The translations under genes and the position numbers were made by a program. From NCBI GenBank assembly GCA_964036045.1, contig OZ038402.1, positions 1,891,380 to 1,955,379 of the forward strand: 64,000 nucleotides of DNA, written 5' to 3'. Of this stretch, positions 1-9,230 are shown one piece after another (positions within the stretch are counted from its first letter, which is position 1; each line of letters begins with the position of its first letter). Origin of the DNA: Eutreptiella sp. 'Long Island Sound 2002' (taxonomy: Eukaryota; Euglenozoa; Euglenophyceae; Eutreptiales; Eutreptiaceae). Under the pieces are notes generated by a model that made no database searches, was not told where the DNA came from, and saw nothing but the letters and a program-made list of their open reading frames with translations.

Positions 1-1305
1 ATGGGGATGGGGGCCTATGGGGGCCTATGGGGGCCTATGGGGGCCTATGGGGGCCTATGGGGGCCTATGGGGACCTTTGGGGGTCTATGGGAACCTATTG
101 GGGCCTATGGGGGCCTATGGGCACCTTTGGGGGTCTATGGGGGCCTATTGGGGCCTATGGGGGCCTATGGGGACCTATGGGGACCTATGGGGGCTTGGGG
201 GGACCTTTGGGGGCCTATGGGCACCTTTGGGGACCTATGGGCACCTATGGGGATGGCGGCCGATGGGGACTCATCGGCATCTAAGGGGGACCTATGGGGG
301 CCTATGGGGGCCTGTGGCGGCCTATGGGGGCCTATGGGGACCTTTGGGGGCCTATGGGGACCTATGGGGGCCTATGGGGGCCTATGGGCACCTTTGGGGG
401 CCTATGGGGGCCTATTGGGGCCTATGGGGGCCTATGGGGGTCTATGGGGACCGATGGGGGCCTATTGGCACCATTGGGGACCTATGGTGGCCCATGGGGA
501 CCTTTGGGGGCCTATGGGCGCCTATGGGGGCCTATGAGGGCCTATGGGGGCCTACGGGGGCCTATTGGCACCTTTGGGGACCTATGGGCATCTTTGGGCA
601 CCTTTGGGGGTCTATGGGGACCTTTGGGGACCTATGGGGACCTTTGGGCACCTTTGGGGACCTATGGGGGTCTATGGGGACCTACGGGGACCTATGGGGG
701 TCTATGGGGACCTATGGGGGCCTATGGGGCTCTATGGGGACCTATGGGGGCCTATGGGGACTTATGGGCACCTTTGGGGACCTATGGGCACCTATGGGGA
801 TGGTGGCCTATGGGCACGTATGGGGATGGGGGCCGATGGGCGACTCATCGGCATCTAGGGGGACCCATGGGGGCCTATGGGGGCCTATGGGGGCCTATGG
901 GGGCCTATGGGGACCTTTGGGGGTCTATGGGGACCTATTGGGGCCTATGGGCACCTTTGGGGGTCTATGGGGACCTATTGGGGCCTATGGGGGCCTATGG
1001 GCACCTTTGGGGGTCTATGGGGGCCTATGGGGGCCTATGGGGACCTATGGGGGCTTGTGGAGGCCTATGGGGGCCTGTGGGGACCTACAGGGACCTATGG
1101 GCACCTTTGGGGACCTATGGGGACCTATGGGGGCTGATGGGGACTCATTGGCATCTAGGGGGACCTTTGGGGACCTATGGGCACCTCTGGGGACCCATGG
1201 GCACCTTTGGGGGCCTATGGGGGCCTATGGGGGCCTATGGGGACCTATTGGCACCTTTGGGGACCTATGGGCACCTTTGGGGGCCCATGGGGGCCTATGG
1301 GCACC
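1..1305. repeat. 10-bp G-rich minisatellite array
   Basis: More than a hundred copies of a 10-bp unit of the type GGGGCCTATG, with variants GGGGACCTTTG-like and GGGCACCTTTG-like. The unit length is not a multiple of three, so each forward frame reads the same decapeptide-like series (MGAYGGLWGP and variants) and all three stay open, while the complementary strand meets TAG. A longer interruption containing GGGGACTCATCGGCATCTA recurs near 262-288, 836-862 and 1,138-1,162, so there is higher-order structure. The array runs off the left edge of the window. I read it as non-coding satellite DNA, possibly able to form G-quadruplexes. Confidence 0.93.
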
Positions 1306-1562
1306 TTTTTGTTTGCCACTTTCCTTGCTCACACATTTTCCCCATTTTCCCATTTTGGTGTTCAAAGTCTTTTTTACTTTTGTACTGCCATGTTTCTGAT
1401 TGTCCAAGGTGGTTCCCCAATGATTTTTCAATTGTGTCCTCCACTTTTGTTTTTTTCATTTGGGGGGGGGTTGATTTAGATTTAGGCATAGTTTCTCCCA
1501 ATTTCCTCTAGGCATTGGACCCCTAGACCCACCTCCAGTAGATAAGAATACCAGACATCTTT
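1306..1562. other. AT-richer spacer, possible LINE 5' end
   Basis: About 250 bp of T-rich sequence with a G9 run near 1,462, between the minisatellite and the first LINE reading frame. It has no ORF of its own. It may contain the 5' UTR of the LINE, but no promoter or boundary is visible. Confidence 0.4.
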
Positions 1563-3290
1563 TTGGACAGACCGCACACACCACATCCCTTATCAGACAT
1601 CAGACATCAGACTTTATACACAATCCTGGTGGGAACCACTGCTCTCTCTGCACCTGTATGTGATGTTAACATTCTAGATTTATTGGCCAAGCATGATCTC
1701 TCGGTTTTGACTGCGCGGTACCAGGAAGCCCTCAAGGCTGTTGATCAGCCTGAACTGCTTGAACCAGCAGTTCTTCAACAATGCAAAGAAGCGGTTACGG
1801 CTTATGCCTCTGCGATTCGTCTCTTTGTGAAAAAATTAGAAGTCTCTGCAGACCATGCTCTATCTCAAGCACGCGACAACCTGTATGCTCTTGAGCAGCA
1901 ACAGGCTGAGGTATGGCAACAATACAAAAAGTTACCCGAACAAGCGGCTCCAGAAGCTACAAAGAAATTACAGTCCGAGTGGGAAACAATTACCACTCAG
2001 GTCCGTCAAGTGGAAGCCATCATTCTCCAACTTATGGTAACTCTTGAGGATCATCTGGCAAGTTTGGTCAAGGAGCAGAAGCAAACCATTCTGTCTCAGC
2101 ACGAAGCTCTGCGCCAGCAACGACAACAGCTTAATGATCATGAAAAGCAACACAAGAGGAGCAGGCAAACATCGGGGAGTTCGCCCCCTTCCAAGGGAGG
2201 GGCGTTTTCCAAAGTTATTGTATCCAATGTCCTGAAAGCGCGTGACCAGGCTGAAGGAAAACTGGAACCAGCGACTGCTCCACTGCTGCTGCAAGGGGAA
2301 CAAGAACAGCTGGCGTACCAATTTGAGTGGGAGAATTTTGATAGAATTCTCCAAGAGGACACCCGTCTCTCGACAGAAAAACCGGCCATTCGGTGGACCT
2401 CTATCAAGAGCATGCAACCATCGAAACTCACTGAACTCTTCCCATCCGAACAAAATAATGATGTCGTCCTCGCAGTGCATTACAGTGATTTACAGCAGCT
2501 TTCTCATTTAGGTATCAAGTGTCTTGATGAAGCAAACATAGACAGATGTGACATTCTGGTTTTAACGCCAGATGATCTTCCCATGTTTCCACATGCAGGA
2601 CCCACGATTGAGAAGCAGGTACCATGGCATCTGGACGAAGTATGCAAACTGAGTCGACCTTTGAGTGTCGAGGGAGGGGGGGGACTGCATGGTTTTGTGG
2701 CGCTGTCCACTAAACGTGGCAGGCTCAATCATCTCGCCCCCACCTTCAGTCGAAGAAAACTACTTGCAGAGGGCCTTGGTGCTCTCCAAGTACAAATGGA
2801 ACTGCCCCAGTCCGAAAAACAATGGTTTGCCATCACCGCCGAAGATAGGGCAATTCCGGGGATACTACATGGGTTAGGACGCACAGGCCCGGCTTGTGTG
2901 TCCAATCCACATAAGAACATCAAGGGTGTACGCATTGTGTGGCATCAATTGAATGATGAGGATCGCACGCAAATAACGAAAGCTTACAAATCATGCCCAT
3001 ATTTTTCTGTCTCCCGCGAGGAAGAGCACGGAGGGGAGGAGATGCATGACTGCCCTCTGGTCTTACAGTTCTATCCAAAGGCAACCGTGAGGCAGTCTCT
3101 AGGCCCCTTCTTATGGCATGCAGTGCATAATTCCCTGTCTCAGCACCTGCCTGAAGGAGCAGGGTTCTCGATACAGCTTGCAGCCAGGGCCAAAGTCAGG
3201 GTTGGCATGCCGAACCTTGAACAGGCACAAGCCTGGCTTTTGCAGGCCAAATTTGAGTTGGAGGTGATGGGGTTAAATATAAAAAAATGA
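1563..3290 (+). CDS. LINE ORF1 protein (main part)
   Basis: An open frame of 575 codons with no ATG near its 5' end (the frame opens at a TTG; the first internal Met is far downstream), so the true start is upstream, non-AUG or lost. Residues about 60-210 are rich in Gln, Glu, Leu and Ala and look like a coiled coil, as expected for an ORF1p that multimerises and binds the element RNA. A basic Ser-rich stretch follows, then a globular C-terminal part. No CCHC knuckle is visible. The frame ends at TGA just after an A7 run (3,282-3,288); the next frame continues with coherent acidic, Ser-rich coding, so the stop looks like an indel. Assignment as ORF1 rests on position immediately before ORF2. 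Confidence 0.7.
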   Translation: MDRPHTPHPLSDIRHQTLYTILVGTTALSAPVCDVNILDLLAKHDLSVLTARYQEALKAVDQPELLEPAVLQQCKEAVTAYASAIRLFVKKLEVSADHALSQARDNLYALEQQQAEVWQQYKKLPEQAAPEATKKLQSEWETITTQVRQVEAIILQLMVTLEDHLASLVKEQKQTILSQHEALRQQRQQLNDHEKQHKRSRQTSGSSPPSKGGAFSKVIVSNVLKARDQAEGKLEPATAPLLLQGEQEQLAYQFEWENFDRILQEDTRLSTEKPAIRWTSIKSMQPSKLTELFPSEQNNDVVLAVHYSDLQQLSHLGIKCLDEANIDRCDILVLTPDDLPMFPHAGPTIEKQVPWHLDEVCKLSRPLSVEGGGGLHGFVALSTKRGRLNHLAPTFSRRKLLAEGLGALQVQMELPQSEKQWFAITAEDRAIPGILHGLGRTGPACVSNPHKNIKGVRIVWHQLNDEDRTQITKAYKSCPYFSVSREEEHGGEEMHDCPLVLQFYPKATVRQSLGPFLWHAVHNSLSQHLPEGAGFSIQLAARAKVRVGMPNLEQAQAWLLQAKFELEVMGLNIKK

Positions 3291-3767
3291 GCGTACCAAC
3301 GAACCAGTTTCTGATTTTGTTGACACCTCAGACTCGGAAAGTACGGCCTCCACGGCCTCACATAAGTCAAAACAGGGTCACAGCCCCCCGCCCCAGCAGT
3401 TTGATCAAATGGTATTTTACGATCTTCCCCCCCGATTGGAGGCCCCAGACATCATTCAAATGTTTTCGTCCAAAGGAAAGTAGGTATCCTCTGCAGCAAG
3501 GTTATCCTGGACCCGTTTCAGTCTGCCTGGCAGGTCACTGGCGACAGCCTGATGGATCTGCATGGCGCTGTTGTGCGCGACCCCTCCAGGCGCCAACCAA
3601 TGTATATCATCAGCTTTGCGCAGTACAATTTAGAGGCGACTGAACAGAGACGCAAAGCACGTGAACGCAGGGGCCACACAGCACAACCGTCCACTGGCCA
3701 AGCATCGGGAAATAAATGGAGGTCCAGCTATGTGCAGGTGGTAAAAGGGAAATCCAAGACATCATGA
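3291..3767 (+). pseudogene. LINE ORF1 C-terminal continuation, frameshifted
   Basis: After the TGA that ends the main ORF1 frame, coding character continues in frame 1 (NEPVSDFVDTSDSES and onward) to TAG near 3,480. It then continues in frame 3 (VGILCSKVILDPFQSAWQV through MDLHGAVVRDPSRR) to TGA at 3,765-3,767. The three pieces make a product of roughly 730 residues if the two shifts, at the A7 run and near 3,478, are decay or assembly errors. The final TGA overlaps the ORF2 ATG in the tetranucleotide ATGA. Confidence 0.6.
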
Positions 3768-4897
3768 CGGCGACCTCCAATGATAATCAACCACCACTGT
3801 TTGGGTCATTGTCGCTGATGACACTGAACATCAACGGCCTGACCACAAAAATCAAACGTGGCAAAAAAAAGATCCCAAAGTTTGTTGCCCTCACGCAATA
3901 CCTCTCTTCCAAAGATATCGATATTGCGGCCATCCAGGAACCGCATTTTTCCAGCGACCAGGCAACTGCCGAAATTTCCAAGCATCTGGCCACTGCAGGT
4001 TATCACTTCCGCACCAATCTTGTCTCTGAGGGCAGGGGGGGGCCGGCAATGATCTGGAAAAACACCTGGACACTTGTTGAAGCTATCCCGTTGGGATCCA
4101 GGTTTCTGACTGTCATTCTTAAGAACGCCGAGGGACAATTCCTGTGTGCCACGAGCGCACATTTCCATCACCGCTCTGCTATACGCACTGAGCAATGGCA
4201 TGCCCTGTACACTATGCTTGCCACGCTGCCTTACACACACAAAGTGTTACTGGCGGACCACAACTCCATCATTGTCCCTGCTAGAGACTCGTCTCCAGCA
4301 TTTGAGGACAAGGTGACCACAATCATGGAGTCACGTGACATAGAAATCAGGGCCCTGCATCAGCTAGGCCTCACTGACGCCTATCTGGAAGTGCATAGCC
4401 AACAGGTGGATGCAAAATATGATCCCCCCCCAGGGTTTACTTATGGTTTTGGGGTGCAGGACCAGCCGCAAGTGGAGTCTGACTCAGACTCTGAAGATGA
4501 GACGCCAGAGAAAAATTTGAGACGTATTGACCGCATACATGTGTCGGAATCCCTCCGCCCCCATCTGGCAGAGGCCTACACAGCTTTTCTTGCACGCGCT
4601 GACCATAAAGCAGTGCTTGTTTCCTGTAAGCCACCAGATTTTGATTCTTCCTCGGGCAGGTTTCGATGCCCAGACGACATACTTGATGATGAAGCGGCTG
4701 TTCAGGCCCTGGCAGACAGGCTACAGGAATTACCCGGTTCGTCCCATCAGTGGTGGGAATTGGCTCTGCAAAATATTCGAGCCTCTTCACTGCAGTACAG
4801 AAATGAACATGCTCCACCCAGAGAATACAATTTGCTGGGCATTATTCTGGCGTCCTCTGTACACAGAGTTTGCCCTCAGGGTTGGGCGTATTTATAG
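3764..4897 (+). CDS. LINE ORF2, endonuclease domain
   Basis: Apurinic/apyrimidinic-type endonuclease that would nick the target DNA to prime reverse transcription. The motifs run in family order: TLNINGL (Asn), AAIQEPHF (Glu), LLADHNS in place of the usual GDFN (Asp and Asn kept), LRRIDRIHVS (Asp-Arg-Ile) and ARADHKAV, matching the terminal SDH motif. The ATG at 3,764 is chosen because it overlaps the ORF1 stop (ATGA), a common ORF1/ORF2 coupling in LINEs. The frame ends at TAG 4,895-4,897, but reading continues in the same frame immediately after, so the stop splits one polyprotein. Confidence 0.85.
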   Translation: MTATSNDNQPPLFGSLSLMTLNINGLTTKIKRGKKKIPKFVALTQYLSSKDIDIAAIQEPHFSSDQATAEISKHLATAGYHFRTNLVSEGRGGPAMIWKNTWTLVEAIPLGSRFLTVILKNAEGQFLCATSAHFHHRSAIRTEQWHALYTMLATLPYTHKVLLADHNSIIVPARDSSPAFEDKVTTIMESRDIEIRALHQLGLTDAYLEVHSQQVDAKYDPPPGFTYGFGVQDQPQVESDSDSEDETPEKNLRRIDRIHVSESLRPHLAEAYTAFLARADHKAVLVSCKPPDFDSSSGRFRCPDDILDDEAAVQALADRLQELPGSSHQWWELALQNIRASSLQYRNEHAPPREYNLLGIILASSVHRVCPQGWAYL

Positions 4898-5707
4898 ATG
4901 CAAGGGTTCTACCCTTCGTCTGAAGCGAGTGCCTACTCGCTCATTGTTGCGTTGTATGAAAAGAATGCTCAGGATAAGGCAGGGTTACACCTCATTTCAC
5001 AGCTAAAAGGGCTCTTAGCGGGGGAAGAGCTCAATGCGGAGTCCCCCAAGGAAAGGCAACGCCAAATCCAAAAACTGATGACAGAACTACAGCAGCGGCG
5101 TAAACTCGGCTGGGTAAAAAATGCAGGGGGCAAGATCCTCCACAATCCAGTTCAAGTGGCTGAGGCCCTAGCTCATCATTGGTCAGGGGTGTCCGTGGAT
5201 GGGCAACAGACAGTACAGCAATGTGTACACTACTTAAGAAGTCTGGGTCTCCCAGGCAATTTTGAAATTATGGCAAAGGCTCTCTTCCGACCGCTATCCG
5301 AAGAAATCGTGCAAGAGGGTCTGGACAGGCTGTTTAACAATGTATCCCCAGGGGATGATGGGATTGGGGCCAAGTTTTACAAAACCTTCCAATCCCTGTT
5401 TGTGCCGCGCATGTTTGAACTGGCCCAAGAATCCTTTGCGGCAGGTAAATTGCCTGAGGGCTGGCACATGGGACTGCTGAACTGCATTCCAAAAGTCGCG
5501 GGAGCAGCGACCATTCCGCGCCTACGCCCAATCGCCCTCCAGGACGTGAAAAAAAAATGGCTTATGAATATATTATGCATCCAAATCGAGCAGATTTTTA
5601 AACAACTGACGCAGAGGCGCCAGGTGGGCTGGTTAAGGGACGCCAGATGTTGCATCACGTCTGGGGTGTCTGCTCCAGCTATGACACCATGCACACAGGG
5701 GCCTTAG
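4898..5707 (+). CDS. LINE ORF2, linker and N-terminal reverse transcriptase
   Basis: Continues the endonuclease frame after a TAG. It contains the start of the non-LTR reverse transcriptase: NVSPGDDGIGAKFYK matches the SPGxDGxxxxFYK block, and LNCIPKVAG followed by PRLRPIALQDVKKKW matches the IPK...RPIxL block. After GWLRD the next conserved block (GRQxLHHVW) is in frame 1, so a one-base indel lies near 5,636-5,645. The last 20 or so residues of this frame are therefore spurious. Part of one broken ORF2 polyprotein. Confidence 0.82.
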   Translation: MQGFYPSSEASAYSLIVALYEKNAQDKAGLHLISQLKGLLAGEELNAESPKERQRQIQKLMTELQQRRKLGWVKNAGGKILHNPVQVAEALAHHWSGVSVDGQQTVQQCVHYLRSLGLPGNFEIMAKALFRPLSEEIVQEGLDRLFNNVSPGDDGIGAKFYKTFQSLFVPRMFELAQESFAAGKLPEGWHMGLLNCIPKVAGAATIPRLRPIALQDVKKKWLMNILCIQIEQIFKQLTQRRQVGWLRDARCCITSGVSAPAMTPCTQGP

Positions 5708-7113
5708 TGACTTTTGACTATTCAAATGCATTTCCGTCCCTCACCCACCAGTACATTGCTGCAGTGCTCGAGCTGATCCAGCTCCCAGCTTCGTACATGG
5801 CGTTTGTACTCGATGTGCTTTCTGCCCCTTACCACTTCTGCGTGGGGAGGGGGGTTGTCAGGGAAGTAATTTTTCAGCCGCAAGCAGGGATAGGGCAGGG
5901 GGATCCCTTTTCGCCAGTACTCTTTTCCTTTTGTGTCTCCTTCATTTTATACCCTATTGAGCGGGTGGAGAGATCTGTCCCTTACATGTACGCAGATGAT
6001 CTTTGCATCGTCATCTCTGGGACGCGAATTGTCCCCATCATTCAGGAGATATGTGAGATTATGAATCGTTTTGCTATTTTTTCCGGGTTAAAGATTAATT
6101 TCTCCAAATGTGGCATTGTTGTCAAGGGGCCTCTCCATCCTCTCGACCAACAGGCCACAGAACAAACGCCGAGTGGTGAAGTCCTGCTGGGCATCTCTCT
6201 GTGCCCGCATGTCAAATATCTAGGCGTGAGAATGGGGAACATAACGTCAGATGAAGCCTTCTCTTTCCCATTAGCGGAAGCCCAACGGCGAGCCTCGCGC
6301 TTGGCGGCGCTACAGTTTTCCCTTCGGGAGCGCATTCTGCTCCTCAAAACATGGATTCTGCCCACTGTGCTTTTAACAGCTAGGGCATATTTTCCATCGG
6401 ACATTACTATCAAAGCACTCAAAGGGGTTTTCAATACTGCACTGGGTGTAGACAGCTGGGGGGTCACCCTGGACCAGATTGCACAGCTGCCGGAACTGGG
6501 GGGCTATCAGCTCCCCACTCCAAAGGTCTGGCTTCATGCGCAGTTTGGGACGGCTTTCCATGCATTCCTCAAAGACCCGAACGTCTTTCCGGCGTCACTG
6601 GTGACTCGCTTTACCAATTGGTGTCACACTTTTGGAGTACAGCTGCATGCTTGGGCACTTCCATACTTGCAACTTGGTCCGATTCCGTATAAGACATTTG
6701 ACTACCTGTCTTTCAGTGTAAAGTCCTTTTCTATCGCCAGGAGATACGTCTTGGACGGGCTAGCCGATCAATCAGCGATTGGCCAGCTACCCCTCTGGCA
6801 TTCAGCGGTTTTTAAAAATGAGTCACATCTGACTTATTATTCCCCCAAACTGATTTCCATGAGTATTCTTACGATTGCGGATTTATTTGATGAACATATG
6901 CTCCCTCGGGCAGATCTGCTTAAACACATTGGACCGACCTGGCAAGCCCTGTACAGGCAAGCCCCTCGGAACATGCTGACGGTACCAGTCACAGACTGGT
7001 CCCTACCGTCAGTGTGGACCGCAGCGTGGGCCAAGTCCCTCACACTGAAGAGGCTTGCAGCCAATCCACACACGGAGACTCGCTGCTCCCCGCGTGTCTG
7101 GCAGGCTTTCTGA
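5647..7113 (+). CDS. LINE ORF2, catalytic reverse transcriptase
   Basis: RT palm and thumb. Visible are VTFDYSNAFPS (first catalytic Asp), GIGQGDPFSPVLF and MYADDLCIV, with the YADD catalytic pair at 5,989-6,000, then GLKINFSKCGIV and KYLGVRMG. These define an active-site-complete non-LTR RT that copies element RNA at the nicked target. The downstream connector region continues to TGA at 7,111-7,113, where frame 3 (AGFLKSLTPSLYHRFLSSG) takes over briefly, so another indel lies near 7,095-7,115. Confidence 0.88.
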   Translation: MLHHVWGVCSSYDTMHTGALVTFDYSNAFPSLTHQYIAAVLELIQLPASYMAFVLDVLSAPYHFCVGRGVVREVIFQPQAGIGQGDPFSPVLFSFCVSFILYPIERVERSVPYMYADDLCIVISGTRIVPIIQEICEIMNRFAIFSGLKINFSKCGIVVKGPLHPLDQQATEQTPSGEVLLGISLCPHVKYLGVRMGNITSDEAFSFPLAEAQRRASRLAALQFSLRERILLLKTWILPTVLLTARAYFPSDITIKALKGVFNTALGVDSWGVTLDQIAQLPELGGYQLPTPKVWLHAQFGTAFHAFLKDPNVFPASLVTRFTNWCHTFGVQLHAWALPYLQLGPIPYKTFDYLSFSVKSFSIARRYVLDGLADQSAIGQLPLWHSAVFKNESHLTYYSPKLISMSILTIADLFDEHMLPRADLLKHIGPTWQALYRQAPRNMLTVPVTDWSLPSVWTAAWAKSLTLKRLAANPHTETRCSPRVWQAF

Positions 7114-7176
7114 AGAGCCTCACTCCCTCCCTCTATCACAGATTTCTGTCATCAGGCGCTTTGGGGTAAACTCAAA

Positions 7177-8364
7177 GTGGCAGAACGTCTCTGCTCGTGG
7201 ACTGAGTCCTCCAGATGTCCAGTCTGTGGGGCTCTGGAGACGGTCTCTCACGCTTTAACCTCGTGCCGCTTCCATGTTATTATTTTTGATGCGCTTAGCA
7301 AGTGTTGGGAAGTCCCTGTTGTAGACGGGACAGCTTACTGTGCGCAGCAGTTGCCACTGGAACACTCATTCTCACACCCGGTGGGGATCATGACCTGGAC
7401 AGCGCGAGCTGCCCATTGGTCTATGCGCAACTCCCTCCTCAGGGGGGGCATTGCCACGTTTGACGCCTTCCTCACAGTCTGGATTAAATTCGTAAAAGGC
7501 CTGGTGGAATGGGAGCCACTTTCTAAATTCTCAGCGGTTTTTCAACAGTTTTATGCGTCTTTGGTTCACCAAAAAAATCATGGCTCTTTTCTCATGGAAA
7601 AAATTGAGTATGCTGCACCAGCAGAGGAGGCCGAGGAACGACAAGCCAAGCGACATCGTAAACAGGTACACAAACTGCAGCTGGCAGTAGCCCCAAAGTC
7701 TGAAATAGCCACCCATGAGGCGGCAGGGCGCATCCTAGTATTTACAGATGGATCGGCGGAGTGGGTTAAAGGCGTGGGATGGATCGGTGGGTGGGGATGC
7801 CACTCCTCACAGGGGTGGGAGTCGGCCTCACACTTACCACCACACACCAGACAAACAGTGAATCGAGCGGAGCTGAGAGCGGTGCTGGAGGTAGTGATGC
7901 ACTTTGGCCATCAGGCGGTACAGGTAGCTGTGATGACAGACTCTTCCTATGTACACTCGGGCCTGCAAGGCAATGCCATGCGGTGGCGAGCCAATGGTTG
8001 GGTTTCTGCCCAAGGCCCAGTCACGAATGTAGATCTCTGGATTGACTTGATGCAGATTCTGGATGTTTCTCTGGCCCAATTCTCATGGGTCAAAGTGCCA
8101 AGTCACGCAGGAATACCAGGTAATGACAGAGCAGATGAATTGGCGTTAGCGGGAAGACTATCCTCCCCCTTGTACGCCACGGTCCGGGCAAGGGTACCCC
8201 CCCCCCCCCCCTGGCTACCCCCCCAAGGGACCCTTTGGAAGGTGAGCCTAGCTCAAGACTCACAGGGGTGGAGGTCACCCCCCTCTGTGATGCGGATCTG
8301 TGCACACCCTTCACGCTGCGGGCCCTCCAGGACCCACAGCCACATCAACACGATTTGCCAGTGA
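7177..8364 (+). CDS. LINE ORF2, zinc motif and RNase H
   Basis: Begins with CPVCGALETVSHALTSC, a C-x2-C-x8-H-x4-C motif like the zinc-binding segment that follows many plant-type and I-type LINE RTs. Then a complete RNase H domain: FTDGSAEW (Asp), VNRAELRAV (Glu), VMTDSSY (Asp) and GNDRADELA (Asp), with KVPSHAGIPG before the last. It would remove RNA from the cDNA hybrid. A C15 run at 8,197-8,211 follows the domain and moves the coherent frame to frame 3. Confidence 0.88.
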   Translation: MAERLCSWTESSRCPVCGALETVSHALTSCRFHVIIFDALSKCWEVPVVDGTAYCAQQLPLEHSFSHPVGIMTWTARAAHWSMRNSLLRGGIATFDAFLTVWIKFVKGLVEWEPLSKFSAVFQQFYASLVHQKNHGSFLMEKIEYAAPAEEAEERQAKRHRKQVHKLQLAVAPKSEIATHEAAGRILVFTDGSAEWVKGVGWIGGWGCHSSQGWESASHLPPHTRQTVNRAELRAVLEVVMHFGHQAVQVAVMTDSSYVHSGLQGNAMRWRANGWVSAQGPVTNVDLWIDLMQILDVSLAQFSWVKVPSHAGIPGNDRADELALAGRLSSPLYATVRARVPPPPPWLPPQGTLWKVSLAQDSQGWRSPPSVMRICAHPSRCGPSRTHSHINTICQ

Positions 8365-8567
8365 GGCGACTATTTGGGGCAGAGAGTCAGTCTGAGGTAC
8401 TACCTAGTGACCCTTTGTCTGACGACTCGCTTGTCCTCTCGCAGGTGTCCACCATTGAGTCGCCAGACTGTCAGAATGAGCCTGATTTTATGTCCAGTGA
8501 TGAAGTCTCTGCATTGGAGTTTAGCACAGATGTAAGTTCAACCAGGAAACGTAGGAATCACCGATAA
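8235..8567 (+). CDS. LINE ORF2 C-terminal tail
   Basis: After the C15 tract the coding-like frame is this one: an acidic, Ser-rich tail ending in TRKRRNHR and TAA. No known domain. Its reality rests on continuity from the RNase H domain and on a comparable low-complexity tail behind RNase H in the intron copy (12,349-12,942). Confidence 0.45.
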   Translation: MEGEPSSRLTGVEVTPLCDADLCTPFTLRALQDPQPHQHDLPVRRLFGAESQSEVLPSDPLSDDSLVLSQVSTIESPDCQNEPDFMSSDEVSALEFSTDVSSTRKRRNHR

Positions 8568-8812
8568 ATCTGCCTGCCTCCCGACTCCCCCATCCTACAG
8601 CCTAACGTCACCGACTGACTTGTGGCCAATTGCGTGCCAGCCATAGTGCAGGGTCAAACGGAACACGGAAGCTGCCCCAGTAGTAGAATGCAGACTGCCT
8701 TTGGTGGTCGACAAAACACGGCAGCCATGGCACAGCATGTGACTCAATACGTGTACATAGCGGTCAGGGAAAGAAAGCACGATGATTGGAACTGCCGAAC
8801 ATTGCTGCATAT

Positions 8813-8828
8813 GCATACCAGGACGTGC
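8813..8828 (+). repeat. Dispersed repeat, copy A
   Basis: Core GCATACCAGGACGTGC, inside a longer match starting GGAACTGCCGAACATTGCTGC at 8,788. Shared with copies at 13,489, 15,860 and 16,037. Confidence 0.7.
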
Positions 8829-9124
8829 GTATGTGGAGCGCTTGTTGACCTGTGTGCGGCCCCCTTGTATAAGCTACGCCCTTGTCCAAGCTACAGTAGC
8901 TGGTGGTTTCCGCGGCTGGTACACAGCACGTTGGTCAGTGGCATACAATAGGGGAGGAGCATACCTGGAACGCGCGTGGCTCCCACGACGTGCCACGTTC
9001 GGTGGCAAAGGCGGCGGACACGCTGCCGGGGGTCGACCTCCACGGTCGATCTGGGTTTTGAAGGTCTACGCTAAGTGCAAACCGCAGCGGCAGCCGTAGG
9101 GGTCAAGGGGGGGGAATGACTTGG

Positions 9125-9230
9125 TGGTTGGAACGGCCGATACACAGCACATCGGACAGTAGCATATCGGAAACACGCTTGTCTCCCACGTCATGGGTCG
9201 TGGGTTCGAAACCCGGCGGACAGGCCGCTG
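9125..9230 (+). repeat. tRNA-like (SINE-like) sequence
   Basis: Contains GTGGGTTCGAAACCCGG, an RNA polymerase III B-box and T-arm look-alike, preceded by CGCTTGTCTCCCACG as in the anticodon-to-variable part of tRNA-derived SINE heads. A degenerate relative lies just upstream (8,915-9,000, sharing GGTACACAGCACG and a TGGCTCCCACGACGTG stretch). The arms do not fold into a convincing tRNA, so I call it a SINE-like relic, not a tRNA gene. Confidence 0.3.

Larger units (their letters stand above)
1500..8600 (+). mobile_element. LINE-type non-LTR retrotransposon, copy 1
   Basis: A two-ORF LINE with an APE-type endonuclease, reverse transcriptase, a CCHC-type zinc motif and a C-terminal RNase H. 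That domain order occurs in the I-like LINE clades and in some L1-type elements; I do not assign a clade. ORF1 and ORF2 overlap as ATGA at 3,764-3,767. The coding region is broken by several single-nucleotide frameshifts and a TAG at 4,895-4,897, so this copy is probably dead unless the indels are assembly errors. Ends are approximate: no poly(A) tail or target-site duplication was found. A divergent 5'-truncated relative lies in SBPase intron 1. Confidence 0.85.

Noticed and set aside
17-1399. Open frames of up to 460 codons reading MGAYGGLWGP repeats
   Set aside because: All three forward frames read similar peptides because the 10-bp unit rotates through frames; it is satellite DNA.
9125-9230. 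Functional tRNA gene
   Set aside because: The B box is good, but D and anticodon arms do not close.
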